Assembly (NCBI GenBank): GCA_038248745.1
Contig: JBBRXC010000083.1
Location: forward strand, 1-7,234
Direction of reading: 5' to 3'
From: JAENWH01 sp038248745
GTDB taxonomy: Bacteria; Bacillota; Clostridia; Peptostreptococcales; Anaerovoracaceae
DNA length: 7,234 nt
This document shows positions 6,390 to 7,234 of the stretch, piece after piece. The notes below the pieces were generated by a model. It searched no databases and was not told where the DNA came from. It was given only the letters and a program-made list of their open reading frames with translations. Both the position numbers and the translations under genes were made by a program. The first letter of the stretch is position 1; each line of letters begins with the position of its first letter.

Positions 6390-7234
6390 AATTAAGCTAA
6401 CTGGTATTCAACCTAAAAATGTATATGTTGAATTAATAGACATTTTTTTAAGACCTGATGAATATGTTTGCATCGTTGACGAAGATGAGGACCAAAAAGG
6501 AAATATTGAATATCAACATCATTTGGAATTTATAGGTGAAAACTATAAGAATGTTAAGAATTTAATCAAACAGCAGATCTATTTAACACTATCTGAATTA
6601 ACGGGGAAAAAACCGGAATGGGGAATTTTAACTGGGATTAGACCAGTAAAGGTTGCCGGCGAATTAATAAGAGCTACCCATAACAGGGAAAATGCCAAAG
6701 CACTACTGCTCGATTTCTATTTGTTAAGCGAAAAGAACGCTGAACAAATACTTAAAATATATGAGCACGAGTATATATTTCTTGGAGATGCTGATAAAAA
6801 TTCAGTAGGTATTTATATAGGTATTCCATTTTGCCCAACCAGATGTTTATACTGTTCCTTTACTTCAAACCTAGGAAATGAAAAGCAAATTCAGGATTAT
6901 TTAGAGGCACTTCATAAAGAAATCAGATTTGTGGGCGCAGAAATGCTGAAAAAGGGTCAATATCCAGAATCAATATATTTTGGTGGCGGAACGCCAACAA
7001 CTATTTCTGCAAATCAACTGGATCAACTTTTGTCTTTGGTGGAAAATACATTTGATCTGACTCATTGTGCCGAGTTAACCGTTGAAGCAGGAAGGCCCGA
7101 TACTATTACAAAAGAAAAGCTGGACATAATAGCAAAACATAAAATTGACAGAATAAGTATTAATCCCCAATCAATGAAAGATTCAACCCTTGAATTAATT
7201 GGCAGGAATCACAGTTCCAAAGAAATAATCCATG
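6382..7234 (+). CDS. hemZ: HemZ, radical SAM coproporphyrinogen dehydrogenase family (3' end outside window)
   Basis: The reading frame is open from 6370 to the window end and gives 284 residues from TTG 6382 of an expected roughly 480-500. The N-terminal region of about 140 residues includes EWGILTGIRPVKVAGELI, typical of HemZ. The radical SAM core then shows GIPFCPTRCLYCSF (147-160), with the CX3CX2C iron-sulfur ligands C151, C155 and C158. YFGGGTPTT (199-207), VEAGRPDTI (234-242) and RISINPQSM (257-265) follow, lining the SAM site in HemN relatives. The family is named for oxygen-independent oxidation of coproporphyrinogen III to protoporphyrinogen, but HemZ activity is less well proven than that of HemN, so the substrate is uncertain. 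It is cytoplasmic and oxygen-sensitive. The start overlaps the preceding gene by 8 nt, suggesting translational coupling. The C-terminal part is missing only because the window stops. Confidence 0.93.
   Translation, partial: MYKIKLTGIQPKNVYVELIDIFLRPDEYVCIVDEDEDQKGNIEYQHHLEFIGENYKNVKNLIKQQIYLTLSELTGKKPEWGILTGIRPVKVAGELIRATHNRENAKALLLDFYLLSEKNAEQILKIYEHEYIFLGDADKNSVGIYIGIPFCPTRCLYCSFTSNLGNEKQIQDYLEALHKEIRFVGAEMLKKGQYPESIYFGGGTPTTISANQLDQLLSLVENTFDLTHCAELTVEAGRPDTITKEKLDIIAKHKIDRISINPQSMKDSTLELIGRNHSSKEIIH

Overview
This window looks like ordinary chromosomal backbone from a low-GC, Gram-positive, probably anaerobic Firmicute of the Clostridia type. The DNA is AT-rich, ribosome binding sites are AGGAGG-like, the tRNA has an encoded CCA, and the gene order is one familiar from clostridial genomes: yajC, secD/secF, rel, dtd, a small metallo-beta-lactamase-fold hydrolase, then hemZ. 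A single fused secDF and the direct secDF-rel junction (no recJ or apt between them) narrow this to a subgroup. An Eubacteriaceae/Acetobacterium-like organism is a guess from memory, not something the sequence proves.

Layout: everything real is on the + strand. A tRNA-Leu(CAA) gene (57-143) sits behind a good sigma-A-type promoter (16-44). It is followed after 55 nt by yajC (199-681), with no terminator between them, so the tRNA and yajC may share a transcript. A strong intrinsic terminator (690-720) ends this unit. The rest of the 211-nt gap before secDF holds a weaker hairpin with a T-run, two candidate promoters and the secDF ribosome binding site. From 893 on there is one tightly packed run: secDF (893-3109), rel (3122-5308), dtd (5318-5767), MBL-fold hydrolase (5769-6389) and hemZ (from 6382, cut off by the window end). 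Gaps are 12, 9 and 1 nt, and the last pair overlaps by 8 nt, which fits a single operon with translational coupling.

Functionally, YajC and SecDF belong to the Sec protein-export machinery. Rel makes and degrades the stringent-response alarmone (p)ppGpp. Dtd removes D-amino acids from mischarged tRNA. The MBL-fold protein resembles glyoxalase II-type thioesterases. HemZ is a radical-SAM protein of the coproporphyrinogen dehydrogenase family. This is a conserved housekeeping neighbourhood rather than a dedicated new pathway.

Two start sites need care: dtd most likely starts at 5318 rather than 5312, and hemZ most likely starts with TTG at 6382 inside the end of the preceding gene. I found no mobile element, CRISPR array, toxin-antitoxin pair, phage gene or undescribed system. 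The points worth a second look are the unusually long charged tail of YajC, the structured yajC-secDF gap and the start-site details.
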